Below, piece by piece: positions 13,395 to 25,833 of a stretch of 64,000 bases of DNA. This DNA comes from Azadirachta indica (lineage: Eukaryota > Streptophyta > Magnoliopsida > Sapindales > Meliaceae), in contig CM040453.1 in assembly GCA_022749755.1 (NCBI GenBank), positions 7,524,102 through 7,588,101 on the forward strand. Direction: 5' to 3'. Made by a program: the position numbers and the translations under genes. Each line of letters starts with the position of its first letter. The first letter of the stretch is position 1. The notes under the pieces are model-generated. The model saw only the letters and a program-made list of their open reading frames with translations, was not told where the DNA came from and searched no databases.

Positions 13395-14711
13395 TGTCTT
13401 TTTTCTTAAAAAAAAAATCGGTTTCTGTTTTTTCTTATGTGCAGCAATTAAAAAAAAAAAAGATAGTCCGAAAAACTTCGAAGATCGATGCAGAGGACTA
13501 TTTGGTATTTGGAGGGGTATTCTCACTGACTCTGTTTTCGCGTGTTTTCTTTATTTTGTGATTTTGTGAAGCAAAATTGGAGACTCTGAAGAGGATGAAG
13601 ATATATATACAAGAAAGGGATCTAGTACTCTACCATATTACTACGTACTTTCTATATTTATGTTTTCTGTGTTTTTGCTTTCGCCGTGTTTTGATTTTGT
13701 GATGTAAAAAGAGGGAAAGATTATGAACAAGAGGATATGAAAGAGGGAAGATTCGGAGGGATGTCCGATGGGATTGGAGGGAAGACGGTGAAGTGGGTCC
13801 AGGAAAATGGAAGACAACAAACTCTTAACGACCGTGGAGGCAAAGGCCATCGGCCCACGTGTTGTTGCGGACCACACATTTCAGAAGAACAAGTTTAAGT
13901 TGTGTTGTGTTGGCTTGCTTCTTGGAACTCTTTGGAATGACTTTTCTGTGCCTCTATGCCCTCGATAATAAACCAGAAATTTTTTTTTTCTCAAGTGACA
14001 AGAATTAATAAGGATCTTCCGAGACCAATTTTAATTCAGTAAAGAGTAAGCATAATCTGAATATCTGTTTTCTAATAAACGAGACAATTCGAAACATGTT
14101 ATCATGATAGATCCAATATTATTTTATATTTGCTTATTATTTTAATCTTTATTTTTTTGACCGTATATTGAAACATTTAATTCCATAAGTATGATTTTTC
14201 ATATTTTCTTTCACGTAAAAAATTATGAAACAATATTGAATGGGCATAACCCAGTTGATTTTTCTCTCTTTTTTTTTTTTAACATAAAAAGAATTATGCT
14301 ATTAAATTGGATATTCAAAAGCGGTTGATTAGTCAATGAAAATTGGGTCAATCACTTGAACAAATTGAGCTGATCAAATTCAGTGCACAACTTACAACGT
14401 CCAAGCCTTGCTTGAATTATCAAACAAGACATGCTGGATGATAAAACCACTTGGACTTGAGCCACCAGAAGGAAAAAAGGCAAAACTTTGCAACACTGTC
14501 ATTGATGAAATAGAAAAAGGAGCTCATCATTTCTCTTAAAAAGCATTTCATCATCATTTACATTGTAGTATTGAGTTAGTGCTGGCCGTAGACTGTACTG
14601 TCGACCCATTGTAGTAGAGACTGTAAAGGCTACAAAAGTCAGAAGATGTGCTGTACAATGAAGGCCACGGTTTTATAAAGCCTTACATTGAGATTAGCAG
14701 CTTAATTCACC
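13395..14711. other. Intergenic: SPD1-like promoter and ACR10-like 3' region
   Basis: No gene is visible. The low-coordinate half is the 5' leader and promoter of the SPD1-like gene. The high-coordinate end is the 3' flank of the ACR10-like gene. The middle is ordinary AT-rich sequence with homopolymer T runs near 13980 and 14270. Confidence 0.6.
13852..13861 (-). promoter_or_regulatory. Site II/G-box composite upstream of the SPD1-like gene
   Basis: GGCCCA (13852-13857) overlaps the palindromic G-box CACGTG (13856-13861), about 460 bp upstream of the ATG at 13394. A TATATAT stretch at 13601-13610 sits between them at a distance that could serve as the TATA box. G-boxes are common in promoters of light-responsive plastid genes. 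The role here is inferred. Confidence 0.4.
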
Positions 14712-17700
14712 CTATTCCCAACCCATCAATATTTTTCTCACACGATCTTGGATTTTGTTCCTTGGCACAGGATTGCACTCTGCTTCATCAAGTAAAATTC
14801 TATATACTTCCCACTCCCTGTCATGGATCAAGTATCGTGCTATTTTTACCTGAGATAATTCAAAACACAAGTATATAGCATAAACCGTTAGCTTACCCTG
14901 AATAAGATTCATTTATGAGAGTCAAAAATGGATCAGAGGTAATACCGAAAAGATGCAGGTGTTGAGAATTTTGAGAGCCAGTGTAATATCATGAAAGACA
15001 AGAGGACGGCCCCTGCCAGATAATTCAACAGGATTAGCAACCAGCAGCTCAGGATCAGGGCCTCTGCTCACTACAGCAACTCTAAGAGGTTGCAAAAGCT
15101 CCATTCTCAGACGAGAGCACAATGCATCTTGTTTGTTGGGATCAACTATCTTCTTCCCATCTGCTTGCATCAGGAACAAGTCAGCCTCACAGTTTCCTCT
15201 CTGGTTTGCAAAAAATCTTCCATAGGAAACCTGACATGAAACAGAAATTGTTTTCCAAGATCAGAATAAAAAATACTAGAATGTAATGAATATAGAAAAA
15301 TATATAAGTAAATGACTAATATTTAACCACCTGGATATTGTAATCCTTGAGAGTCCTCATGATATCATAAATGAGACCCTTGTGATCCTGGCAGACAATT
15401 TGAATTAGCGTATGAGAAGGGCTAAGGGAATTGTCTACTGTGATGGATATAGAAGTAGAAGCAAGAAATCCATTTGGTTGTCTGGCAGGCAGCTCCAAGC
15501 AGAACATGTCTTCTGTGATTGCAGAGGGAAGAAATGAGGAATTTAGGGAACATGCAGTAATTTCTGGCCCAGCTGATTCAATCTCACAACTTATCAAGGT
15601 ATTCCCTAACACAGCTTCCAAATGATGAATCGTCTCCTCCTGTCTCCTCTTTGTATGAAGCAGCTGCCTGAAGTGGGAAAAAAAGGGAAAAAGAAAAACA
15701 GATCTCCTGCTTAGCTACAAATGCCAGGAAGAAATGACATCAATCTTCCACATAAGTCAGTTCAAATTGACCTGCAACAAACAACTTTTCCAGAAGGAAT
15801 AAGGAACTACATTGATTGAACCATATTTCTGGTGCATTTATACATCTCTAATGGAAAACTAACCTTAACAACCATCACTATTTTTATTTACTAATCAACA
15901 AGAAACAACGCATTTCAGCATTCTTTAGGAATCACTCAAATTTGAGACATATTAAAACTGTTCAATTGCAGTGGACTATAAACAACTTGTTCATCAGTTT
16001 AATGCAATGATTCTCAACAAAATGGCAAATTAAAGCTATTTCTCCTTCAACTTACTCAATTTCAAAGTTTAGAAGTCATTTACAACTTCAAAGTTTTAAA
16101 CTTTGCTTAATTCAAACGCATTTGCTAATCCGTGTTGACAGTTATCTTAGAGAGCAATCAAGAGAACCCAACGTTAATCTAATCAAAAGATTAATAGTAC
16201 TCTTTTTGAAGTGCTGCACTCACTTCATTGACTTTTATAAAGACAACTTATATGAAAACACACTATCACCCACTCCCTTTTTTTCTTCGTGCCTTTTGAA
16301 GGAGACTGATTTATTCTGTAATCTGAATCAGCAGCACAAAGCTAATATGATATTTGGTTAGTGCGCAATGAGATGCTTAACCATTCACTGCCATTTTATC
16401 TTTATCGAAATAGATACCAACACTAGGAATGCCTGATTCCATGAGCTAGTTCTTATGTCTACTGCATCTCTTACATGTATTAACCCAATTTAGACCTAAA
16501 GGGTAAGAACCCTTTTTTTTCTAGTCTATATATAAATATTGTTTTACTATGGTTACCAGAAGAGAAGGCTCAAAAGAATTTGAGATAATACAATTTTGTC
16601 AAGTAAGATTCTAAAGTCTCTTTAATTTTTCTTTCTTGTTCTGAAGAGGACTAAAAAATTTAAGCAAACAAAAAGATAGATACAAAGTTAAGGCAAAAGT
16701 TTTCAAGAATATCAAACCTGGTATCAGTGATGAAAAAGAGGTCCATTACTCTCCCATCCGGAGTAGTGAATACTTTTACTCTCTTTATTGTAAGCTCTAG
16801 CTCACAAAGAACCCCAGTCACATCTGCATGGAGGGAAAAGGCAAATAAATTAAACGTAGTTCATAAATTTAGTTGTTCCATAATAGCTGCCAAATGACAC
16901 TCATGCTCGAAAAATGCAAAATCCAGCAGAGGAAAAGAATGACAATTATACTTTAACACAACATGTCAAAAAATAAATGATACAGAAATGAAAATTGATG
17001 ACTATCGATTTGTTCACAAAAAACTTAATAACACAACTTGGGACGATAATAATCAAGTTCTTAAAAAGTTATCAATAAGTCCTTTATTATGAGTTCAACG
17101 AATGATAATATCATAAAAAAATCCCTTTGTATGGGAAGTCAGAAGTTTACGAAATGGCTTGGCACAAGTAAATAGTACAAATCCTAAATTTTAGTTAACA
17201 TTCCTCTATTTTAACTCCAATGTAGCAACAAAATGAAAGATCCCAGAGGATCAATTTCCTATTTTTGCACTCCCCTAATGCTTAATTATTGCTCAGACAA
17301 TATCTCACTATTCCACCAATGTTTGATCCATTTTTGCATCATCTCAAAATAATATCACAAATTTTCCATATTTGTTCTCACCACATCAATTAGCAAAAAT
17401 AATCAAAAAAAGGATTTAGAGTAATTACATCCATTTTCAAGCATATTCCTAAGCACAAATCCCTAGAATAATCCAAAGAGATCTGGCACAAAATGAAATT
17501 CAATTATGACACCCTCACGTGATAAGCAATTTCAAATCTGGGCAAAACATTTTCTCAATAAAATTAGATTTCAAATCAGCAGGAAAGAGTACCATGCAGA
17601 AGTCCTTTTCTATCTTGAGAACACCAGAATTTCAAAAGAAACACATCTGGTGGCCTTGGCTGCTCCTGGTTTTCTAGCCGATAAGAGTATATTCTAGAGG

Positions 17701-18362
17701 TTGAAAAAGGGGACGGACATACTTCCAAAAGCCTGTTCTTCAACAAATCCCATCTTGTGTTTGATTTCCCTGCCACCCACAAGACTACGTAGCACCACTT
17801 CCCATCTGTTGATAAGTCTGCAATACCAAAAATCAACAGAAAAGACGATCACTAATAAATTTTTAAAACAATTGATCAGTGTCCGCCGAGAATTGAGAGG
17901 AAATAACTGAATGGAAAAACTATAAACAATGAACTTCAAAATTGAGGAAAACGAAAACAACAAAACGGAAAAAACACTTGACTCATTAGTTGTTTATCTA
18001 TAAACTTGAGATCTCACTATCACAAAATCAGAAAGCGCAATCACTTCTTCAATCTAGAATCTAGAGATCCCGCGAGCAGAAAGCTCCAACGAATACACAA
18101 ACATTAGAAAGCAAAAACAAAAAATAAAAAGCACACAATGAAAAACCATGTCTTGTAAACTCAGAAAAAAATTCCAAAAAAAAAGGGAGCCAAATGAAGA
18201 AGCTTTACCTCCTCTGGAAATACTCAACCCAAAAAGCAAGATAATCCTGCACAAATCACAGCCTAAACCGGTCTTGTCAGGGCAGTTAACAGTGATTACA
18301 GTAGGATCATCAGGCTTCTCTGCTTGACTTATAACCACAACATCCTCATGCAATATCCCCAT
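14712..18362 (-). CDS. ACR10: ACT-domain repeat protein, ACR10-like
   Basis: ACR proteins are plant ACT-repeat proteins without a catalytic domain, thought to sense amino acids. Six exons on the minus strand are 18362-18209, 17817-17593, 16823-16718, 15667-15331, 15230-14946 and 14849-14712. Together they make 414 residues, which is the usual length. The N-terminal ACT motif DPTVITVNCPDKTGLGCDLC lies in exon 1. The short third exon (106 nt) carries TTPDGRVMDLFFITD, the hallmark after the second ACT unit. A third unit, HTLIQIVCQDHKGLIYDIMR, spans the exon 4/5 boundary, and a fourth follows ELLVANPVELSG. The protein ends in MGWE. The MGI start, GPEITACS and the terminal E fit Arabidopsis ACR10 better than ACR9, from memory of both. 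Intron lengths are unremarkable except the 1.05-kb intron 3 (15668-16717) and the 769-bp intron 2 (16824-17592). Confidence 0.93.
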
Positions 18363-19362
18363 TACTTAACACTCTGATTCTTCTTCAAAATGGATTACAA
18401 ATTCTTGGAAATGGACAGAAGAAACCCAGATGGGTACCTATGCTTTGTGTTTCTTTTGTTTATTCTGTGTTGTTGTTGTTGGTGTTTAGTTGAGTTTCGG
18501 ATTGGAGATTCCGTCAATATAGTGAACAGAAAAAAACACAAATGGAAGAAAAGACGAGATGGCGTTCCCCTGTTATGCTATGCGCCGGATTTTTCCTCTC
18601 CCTTTTCTCTACCTTTTTGCTTGAATTTCAATTTCTCGTCCTTTTCGATTTATGGGTGAGAAAGAGATGCATTTGGAAAGTTTCTAAACGTGGTGAGATT
18701 TTGATGTGATATATTCAAAAGACAACAATTAAATAATATTAATATGTAAGGTAGAATGTGAAAATCCGACTAAAATTAATTGTCCCATAATTTTAATAAA
18801 CAATAATATAAAAATGGGGCATTAAATCTGAAAAAAATAATAGACACCTTTTTGTAGTAATTTTACCTTAAATTATTATAATTTAAATACAAAAATTTAC
18901 ACCTCAATTTTACATTTGCATTTTGAAAAACGCTTTTAATAATACTTTCGAAGAAAATTAATGCATACTTTTTTTAAAATTTTAAAAACTCATACATAAA
19001 TAAAAATTTAAAAAAATTTACGCATACTCCCCTTTAACTGTTAATTTGATCATCCATGACTTTTAAAAATTAAAAAGACTAAAATATGAAGACAAAACAA
19101 GAAATTAAATAATTTAATAATTAAAAAAATTGAATTATTTATTCAAATTTTTTACAAGATTTTGAATTACTTATATGTATTTAAAACATAAATAAATAAA
19201 GTAATGAAAATAAAGCATTAATAAAAATGAAAAATGGATAAATCTATAACATATTAACAAATATTTATATTATCAATGTACTAAAAAAATAATATTATTT
19301 ATCTAATTAATGTATTTTACACAAGCATATTATATTTTATCAAATTTTAAAGATTTATTAGT

Positions 19363-19440
<78 letters not shown>

Positions 19441-19504
19441 AAGTCTAAAACTCCTTTGTCTTGTCTTCAAACAATAAGGTTCTTATATTTTGGTTGAGAG
19501 ATAT
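18363..19504. other. ACR10-like promoter region and AT/GTT microsatellite
   Basis: The first 300 bases are the 5' leader and promoter of the ACR10-like gene. Beyond about 18700 the sequence is AT-rich spacer. A compound microsatellite, (ATT)n followed by (GTT)n, occupies about 19368-19440, just before the left LTR of the retroelement. Confidence 0.6.
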
Positions 19505-19989
19505 TGAAATTTGCCTGCAAAACAAATAAGGTCAAAGGGATAGACGGCTTGCCCGGCTTATGCACTCCGATGCTTAAGTCAAATAGTTTACTTACAAGGG
19601 AAAAGAAAATTTAACTGCGTTTTCACTAAGATTCAATGTACTTACCTCTCCTTCTCAACATCGGGGCTTTATAGATGCAGAGGGTAAATGTCCTTAGCTA
19701 TTTTTTCGACCATGTTTCACATTCTCCCCATGATTGAAAGTAGGAAAGACGAGTGGTTAGTGGGAAGAAAGTACTGCAAAATTTCTGTTACCCACGTCAA
19801 GTCAAGTCGGGTGGTATTTTACACTCGACATAATCCAGCTACCTTCATTGCGTTGGTCACAATGGATTTCTTTGACTTGAATGTGCTATTCAGTTTCGGG
19901 AGATTATTAGACCCGACCTCACGCCATCAATGGTCTGACATATTTGTGCTCTGATTTGGAATATTTGTACTCAGATACTTTCCCCAACA
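19505..19989 (-). repeat. Left LTR (3' LTR by orientation)
   Basis: This 485-bp copy begins TGAAATTTGCC and ends CCCCAACA on the plus strand. It aligns over its whole length with 24780-25252 with many substitutions and small indels, so the insertion is old. The segment 19663-19755 recurs at 20294-20386. Confidence 0.8.
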
Positions 19990-20293
19990 TCAATCTCCCG
20001 AATCTCTAGTTAAAGACTGTTTTACTAGAGACTATTTAATCAATTTTTATCCTAAGCACGAGGTTGTGTTTCCTTTGTTCCGAGTTTGAGCATGTTGTTT
20101 CTCATTCGAAAAAGTGGAGAATTGCACAGTTTTTAAGAAATGCGCTTCCTCGAGAAACGTGCGACAACTACACTTTTCATGACTGCCTTTTAGTTATTCT
20201 AGAATTGGGCCATCTGACACTTTTTATGAGTTTGAGCATGTGTCATGGAAAGTGTAGCCTAATTGAATTAAGAAGAATAACTAAAAGAATTAA

Positions 20294-20386
20294 GGGGCTT
20301 TATAGATGCAGAGGGTAACTTTCCTTAGCTATTTTTTTGACCATGTTTCACATTCTCCCCATGATTGAAAGTGGGAAAGACGAGTG
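20294..20386 (-). repeat. Partial LTR duplicate inside the element
   Basis: About 93 bp here repeat LTR positions 19663-19755 in the same orientation, from GGGGCTTTATAGATG to GACGAGTG. It lies about 300 bp inside the left LTR and may come from a nested copy or a local duplication. Confidence 0.75.
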
Positions 20387-20836
20387 CATTTAAGGCTATC
20401 GATACAAATCATTTGGACCCTTGATTTTGGACCTGGTTAGGGTAGAATCGAGTATAAATGCATGACCTTCATCTCATCCCTTATTTTTTGGTTGTTCTCT
20501 TCTTGCAAACGACTCCTTTGCTGCGTATACGCTGCTTTCGACCCTCGGGCTTCCTTCAATCCTTGTTCAAGCCACTTCTTTCGTTGGAAACTCCTCCTAA
20601 TCATAAGCTTTTCTCTCCTTTTCTTGTTTGTTCTCATTTACATTGCTGGGTTATTTGGTCGTATTTGTTTGTTCTTGTTGGGTTTTGTTTTCGTTAAATA
20701 GCGCATTTTTTCTTATAAGGCCTATATGAGTGTTTCATTTTAGGGGTATTTTTAAAGTTTAATGTGTATACTAGGGTGTAGAAAGTACTTGTATAAATGC
20801 TTGTGAATGTGTGCTATAACTCGGTAGAATTCTAAC

Positions 20837-23551
20837 ATGCTTTCTTCCCGACCTAACTCGAGCTCGGATCTGGAACTCTAGGCTCTCCCCTTAATAACTC
20901 AAGCTATTTGCATGGCTTTAGGTTCGATGGATCACATCAACATCTCCTCATCATCCTCATATAGTAAATCCAATACGGACTACGAGACTGGGAATAGGCT
21001 TCCCCCTTTTTATAGGCATGACTACCTGATGATTTACGGAGAGATTCCTTTAAAATAGCAGCCCCCTACAAACAATTTACCCTATTTTCAAGGGTAGGAC
21101 TCTTAATTTTAGACACAGTTTCCTCAAGTTAGGCAGTCCGAGACTATTATCATCTTTGATAGCTCTTTTAATGACATGTAGGGAAATATAAACCCTTAAA
21201 GAACCAGAGCTGGAGATCAAGATATTCTCCCAGAACTAGGTAGCACTCTAGATAGATTGGCCTCTTCTACTAGGGATGAGGCCATTTTAGGTTGGGTAAT
21301 AGAGCCCAGGAATGTTGATGCACTTAGGAAATCTTCCTCTATGATACGGGATGGCAATTAGGGCCTTGAGGATGACATCTTTGATGTTGACTCTAAAACT
21401 ACTGAGACCGAAAATGTTGAAAACATTCCTGACCCCGTCAGACAATTTATAGCATATGAGGCGAATTGGTTCATTTCATCTGTAACCTATGTCGACCTTA
21501 AAGTTTATAGGAGAATGTACCAGATTCCTGATGATATATATCTTAAGTTGCACGAAGTAGATGAATTCCCCAGTGAACCTTAAGAGGGAGAAATAGCCCT
21601 CCACGAAGAGTTTTTCCACTTCAGGCTTAGGTTGCCCCTTTCAAGAATATTTCGCTCGCCTTTTTTATTTCTTCGACATTCCCCCATACCAATTGAACTT
21701 GAATGATTGGTAGTGTTAACTGGCCTCTATGTGATCTGGGCCATTGCGGGAAATCCTCCTCCCAACATTGAAGAAATTAGGTACGTTTATATATTGAAAG
21801 AACTCTAAAAATAACCCTCGGTTCTATTATCTTTAGTCCCAGCCTCAGATCATCAAAATAGTGATTGGCTCCCTGATCTACAATAAAGATTGGAAACACA
21901 AATGGTTCTTTGTGAGGGGAAATTAGGGTCAGTCTTTAAAATGTGTAGGTAAAGATGGTTGTGTACCCACCACTTTTAACCGAGAAGGTAGTCTCGGCTC
22001 ATATCTTGATTCTTACCTTGTTATTTTCTACTGACTTGACCGGTGATTTATCTCACACCACCCATTTTGTTTTTTTTTTTTTGTAGTTGACTTATGGGGA
22101 AAGACTCCTCTGCTTATCGATGCTGCTTTAACAATAATTTTTGCTGGCAGAGTTGCTGCTCGTAATCAGAGGAATCTTCTTTCTTCCAATTTCTTGATGG
22201 GTTCAGGCTTAATCGCGTCTACTCTAACTCGGAGAGAACTTCTTGCAGCTAAAAGAGAAGTAAAAACCGAAAAAAATGAGCATTTTGAATCCTAACCCTA
22301 ATTTCATGCTTATCGACTTCCAAACCGCTTTATTATTATTAGTATTTATATATATTTTTTTTGTGCAGAGACGATGGTTTCAAAGCAATTAGGAAGATGC
22401 TCTACTACTGTAAATAGTGCCTCGAGCAGCCTACAAGTGCTACTCGAGAAATCCAAGCAAGGGAAGAAAAGATGGGCTCGGGCCCCAGTCAAGCTTTTAA
22501 AAATCTTCCACCCGAGTAAAGCAAGAAAGCCCCTGCCAAGCCCGACTTAAAGGATAAAGGGAAGAGTCTGGCATCGGTCTCAAAAAAGGGCTCGAAGTTC
22601 TCCCAAAGAGGCCTGTAGATTGGATTAAAAAGGAAAAGGAATTAACTGATTCACAGCCCTTAAAACGGCGAAAACACCCGATTGCAGGCTCGGATAAGAG
22701 TGCCTTAAAATGAGCACTTGAGTTGTTTCTTGAAGACTTCCCCAAAAATAATCAAGGGGATTACGCTTATCTAACCCCGACCATGAGTGACCTCAGAGTA
22801 TTCATCTCCCCTACCATTGACAAAGCCATTAAAAATAAGCCAACGAAAGACGCATTAGACCTCCTCCATAAGTGGGCTTGTCAGGTTCGGTTTTCATTCC
22901 CCTCTTTCTCTTTTTCATATTATCTGGCTCTCTGTCTTCAAGAAATTTCTTTTCCTTGCAGCTCGTTCACAGCTTGTCCATTCACAAGGAGAGAGCCAAA
23001 GGGAATTCTTCTATAGTTGCCCTAACTTAAGAGACGATCTCCAAGCTTAAAGCAAAGAATAATGAGCTACTAAGAGAAGCTAGAGAAATCAAGAAGAAGT
23101 AGGAGCACTCCAAAACCCAACTTTCCGAAGAGAGGAAGAAATGGGATTTGGAGTGTTCCTACCTCGAGTCCATAATTTTTGACTTAATGGCTCGTAATGC
23201 TAAGCAGGAGAATGAGTTGGCCATCGTAGATGACTGCATTCAGAAGGCCAAGGACGATGAGTCAATGAAGGCGTGGACATTGTCTTCAAGATCATCCACT
23301 TCACCAACCCAAGCTACAGCATTTCTTATATCTATAATGCTCTGGGTCGCGATGCCCCTGAGGTGGACTCTCTCGAGGCCGGAGCTCATGATGCGGAAGA
23401 AATTCCCAGAGTTGGTGGTCAGGGAAATATTCAACCAAATACTGAATAGTAGCCTCATGGTCCTCCTACGTCTATGACGGCTCAAAATCCTTTAGGTGTT
23501 AGAGCTATTGGCCAGCCTACTTTTGGAACCACTGCCTCCTCAAGCAAATAA
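20837..23551 (+). pseudogene. Decayed antisense ORF (plant transposon-protein-like) of the gypsy element
   Basis: Open fragments run on the plus strand, opposite to the LTRs and integrase. The start MLSSRPNSSSDLEL is followed by a Ser-rich leader. Around 21600-21800 the fragment LTGLYVIWAIAGNPPPNIEE matches the putative plant transposon protein family (Transposase_28-like) as I remember it. After 22720 come PTMSDLRVFIS and HKWACQ, an apparent intron (about 22884-22962), then a coiled-coil-like, Glu/Lys-rich part, ending near TASSSK at 23551. Stops and shifts interrupt it in several places. Antisense ORFs like this are known in Grande and other Tat-group elements. The function is unknown. Confidence 0.55.
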
Positions 23552-24237
23552 TTATTTTGTGTAGTAGACATTCTTTTCACTTGTAAGGGCTTTTTTATGT
23601 AACTATTCAATTTTAATGGAAAATCTATTATTTTCATCCTTGGGCTCATTTCTTTATTTGACTTTTTTTGAATGATCGATTTCGAATAATTAGATGATAT
23701 ATAAGATCTTCCATCAGAGTTTTTTAGTAAGCGTCTCTCTAAATGCAAAAACTTATAAGTGAAAATTTTTTAAGTATGAAAATCTTCTTAGTACCTGTAT
23801 ATATAAGAATAGCTGACTTGATTGCGATAACTTTGATTGATATTTTCTTGATCATCACGCGCAATCAATTTCACGAACTATTGCATGGTTAACTTTGAGT
23901 TGGTTTTTATCAATTTGATGTTGTTAGCCTTTTTAGATCCCTGTTTGATCCGAGGTTATTATCAATAACTTTAATGACGCTTTGTGGACTCGAAGCTAAT
24001 CTCTTCAGATCGGTATTTTCTTTATTTGAAGAGATTTTGTTGTGTTTTGCATATCAAAATTTTGTTGATCTGTGGCCGATTTGATTAGTTGGTATTTTAT
24101 AGACCATCATGTCTATGTGACCCTAATCGGTATTTTCTTGATTTAGGACCAAGACGAATAGCGACCTCATTGCTCGTTAGGCCAAAAATTACACAAGTGT
24201 AGAAAGTCAAATTTTATTGGTACATTTACAACCATAC

Positions 24238-24779
24238 TACATTGCTATGATCAAGGATAGTAGACCTTCAACATTTCCGCATTTCAAGATTTCTTTACTT
24301 CTCTTCCATCAGGGTATTGCAATTTATATACACCTAGCTTTACAACCTTAATGATCTTGTAAGGTCCCTCCCAGTTTGCTCCTAGAACTCCTTCTTCGGG
24401 CTTCTTTGTGTTCAAGTTGACCTATCTTAAGACTAAGTCGCCTTCTTTGAATGCCCTAGAGAGAACCCTCTGGTTGTAATATTTGGCCACTTTCTGTTGA
24501 TAGGCGGCCATTTTTAGTAGGGCCTGATCTCTCTTTTCCTCTAGCAGATCTAAGTCATTTCGCATGTTTTCTTCATCCGAGCTTTATTGAAATGGCTGAC
24601 TTAGAGTGTCGGAACATTAACTTCTACTGGAGTAACTACTTCGAAACCGAATGTTAGTGAGAAAGGTGTTTCACTAGTAATGGTTTTCGCTGTGTTTCTG
24701 TATGCCCATAACACTCGGGGAAGCTCATCTACTCATGCTCCTTTATGGTCACTTAGCTTCTTCTTCAGAGTCTTTTTTA
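24238..24779 (-). pseudogene. Integrase C-terminal remnant
   Basis: Read on the minus strand, the fragment [20 protein letters not shown] and then PFSLTFGFE match the conserved end of the gypsy integrase core region. Further left, a degenerate tail fits the end of the pol polyprotein, with KLGVYKLQYPDGRE and NAEMLK. Several stops break the frame. The fragment starts almost directly at the 5' LTR edge, so a deletion joined the LTR to mid-integrase. Confidence 0.7.
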
Positions 24780-25252
24780 TGAAATTTGCCTACAAAACAA
24801 ACAGGGTCAGAGGGATAGCGGGTTTGCTCAACTTATGCACTTTGATGCTTAAGTCAAATGGTTTGCTTAAGAGGGAAAAGAAAATTTAACAGCATTTTCG
24901 CTAAGATTCAATGTACTTACTTCCCCTTCTCAACACCAGAGCTTTATAGATGCAGAGGGTAACTATTCTCAGCTATTTTTCCGGCCACGTTTCACGTTCT
25001 CCCTATGATTGAAAGTTGGGAAGACAAATGGTTAATGGAAAGAAAGTATGGCAAAATTTCTGTTACCTAGTAGGGTGGTATTTTACACCCGACCTTATCC
25101 AACTACCTTCATTGCGTTGGTCATAATAGATTTCACTGACTTGAATATGCTATTCAGTTTCGAGAGATTATTGGACCCGACCTTACACTGTCAATGGTCT
25201 GGCATATTTGTGCTCTGACCTAAATATTTGTGTTCAGATACTTTCCCCAGCA
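24780..25252 (-). repeat. Right LTR (5' LTR by orientation)
   Basis: This is the second copy of the LTR, starting TGAAATTTGCC and ending CCCCAGCA on the plus strand. It is directly repeated with respect to 19505-19989. Compared with that copy it lacks a short piece near the middle. Confidence 0.8.
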
Positions 25253-25833
25253 ATTATTATTATAAAGCAATATAATCATCATTTTAAATAAATCGGGACT
25301 TTTAAAAATATTTTTAAAATTATTAGGATTAATAAAAGTATTAGACTAGATCTTCAGAATTAAAAGGAAATTTATCCCAAAAAAATAATTATCATATGTT
25401 TGAAGAAAATCATTGTTTACCAGAATATTCATGAGTTTAACATAGTATTTCCCTCGCTCAATAGATAACTATTTGTTACTAACATAAAATTCTTTCTCAC
25501 CTAAAATTACAAATAGACTTGATTGAATTTGTTCTAATAGAAATCATAAATTTCATATACAATAAAAGATATAATATATCTATCTTTTTTAGATAATGAA
25601 TACAGTTCTTCCATATTATCTGATTAATTGATACTGATCATTGATATTGGAAATTTTTTTATTTATTTTGTTTTGTCTCAGCTTAAGTCAACTATGATTA
25701 ACTAATAGTACATGAAAAGTATGTATAAGTTTTTCCAAATCTTTCATTTATATGTGAGTTTTTCAAACATCAAGAAAGGTATGTGTTAATTGCTTATATT
25801 TTCAAATGTTTTGAGTCAATTTTATAAATTATG

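Larger units (their letters stand above)
19505..25252 (-). mobile_element. Internally deleted Ty3/gypsy (Tat-like) LTR retrotransposon with antisense ORF
   Basis: Two diverged direct LTR copies, 19505-19989 and 24780-25252, bound this element. Both carry TG...CA ends. Read on the minus strand the LTR starts TGTTGGGGAAAGTATC, has a CTATAAAG box, and contains TTGACTTAAGCATCGGAGTG, which resembles U5 regions of plant gypsy elements of the Tat group. So the element points to the left, and its 5' LTR is the right-hand copy. Internally only an integrase C-terminal remnant (minus strand) and a decayed ORF on the opposite strand remain. Gag, protease, reverse transcriptase, RNase H and the primer-binding site are missing. 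Flanks GATAT and ATTAT do not form a clean target duplication. The Tat placement is inference. Confidence 0.75.

Noticed and set aside
13146..13526. 126-codon minus-strand frame as a gene of its own
   Set aside because: Its C-terminal half is the conserved SPD1 exon read out of frame. It is better explained as the transit-peptide frame followed by a frame break.
19368..19440. Microsatellite as a possible end of the retroelement
   Set aside because: The LTR copies share no sequence left of 19505, so the (ATT)n(GTT)n tract is flanking DNA.
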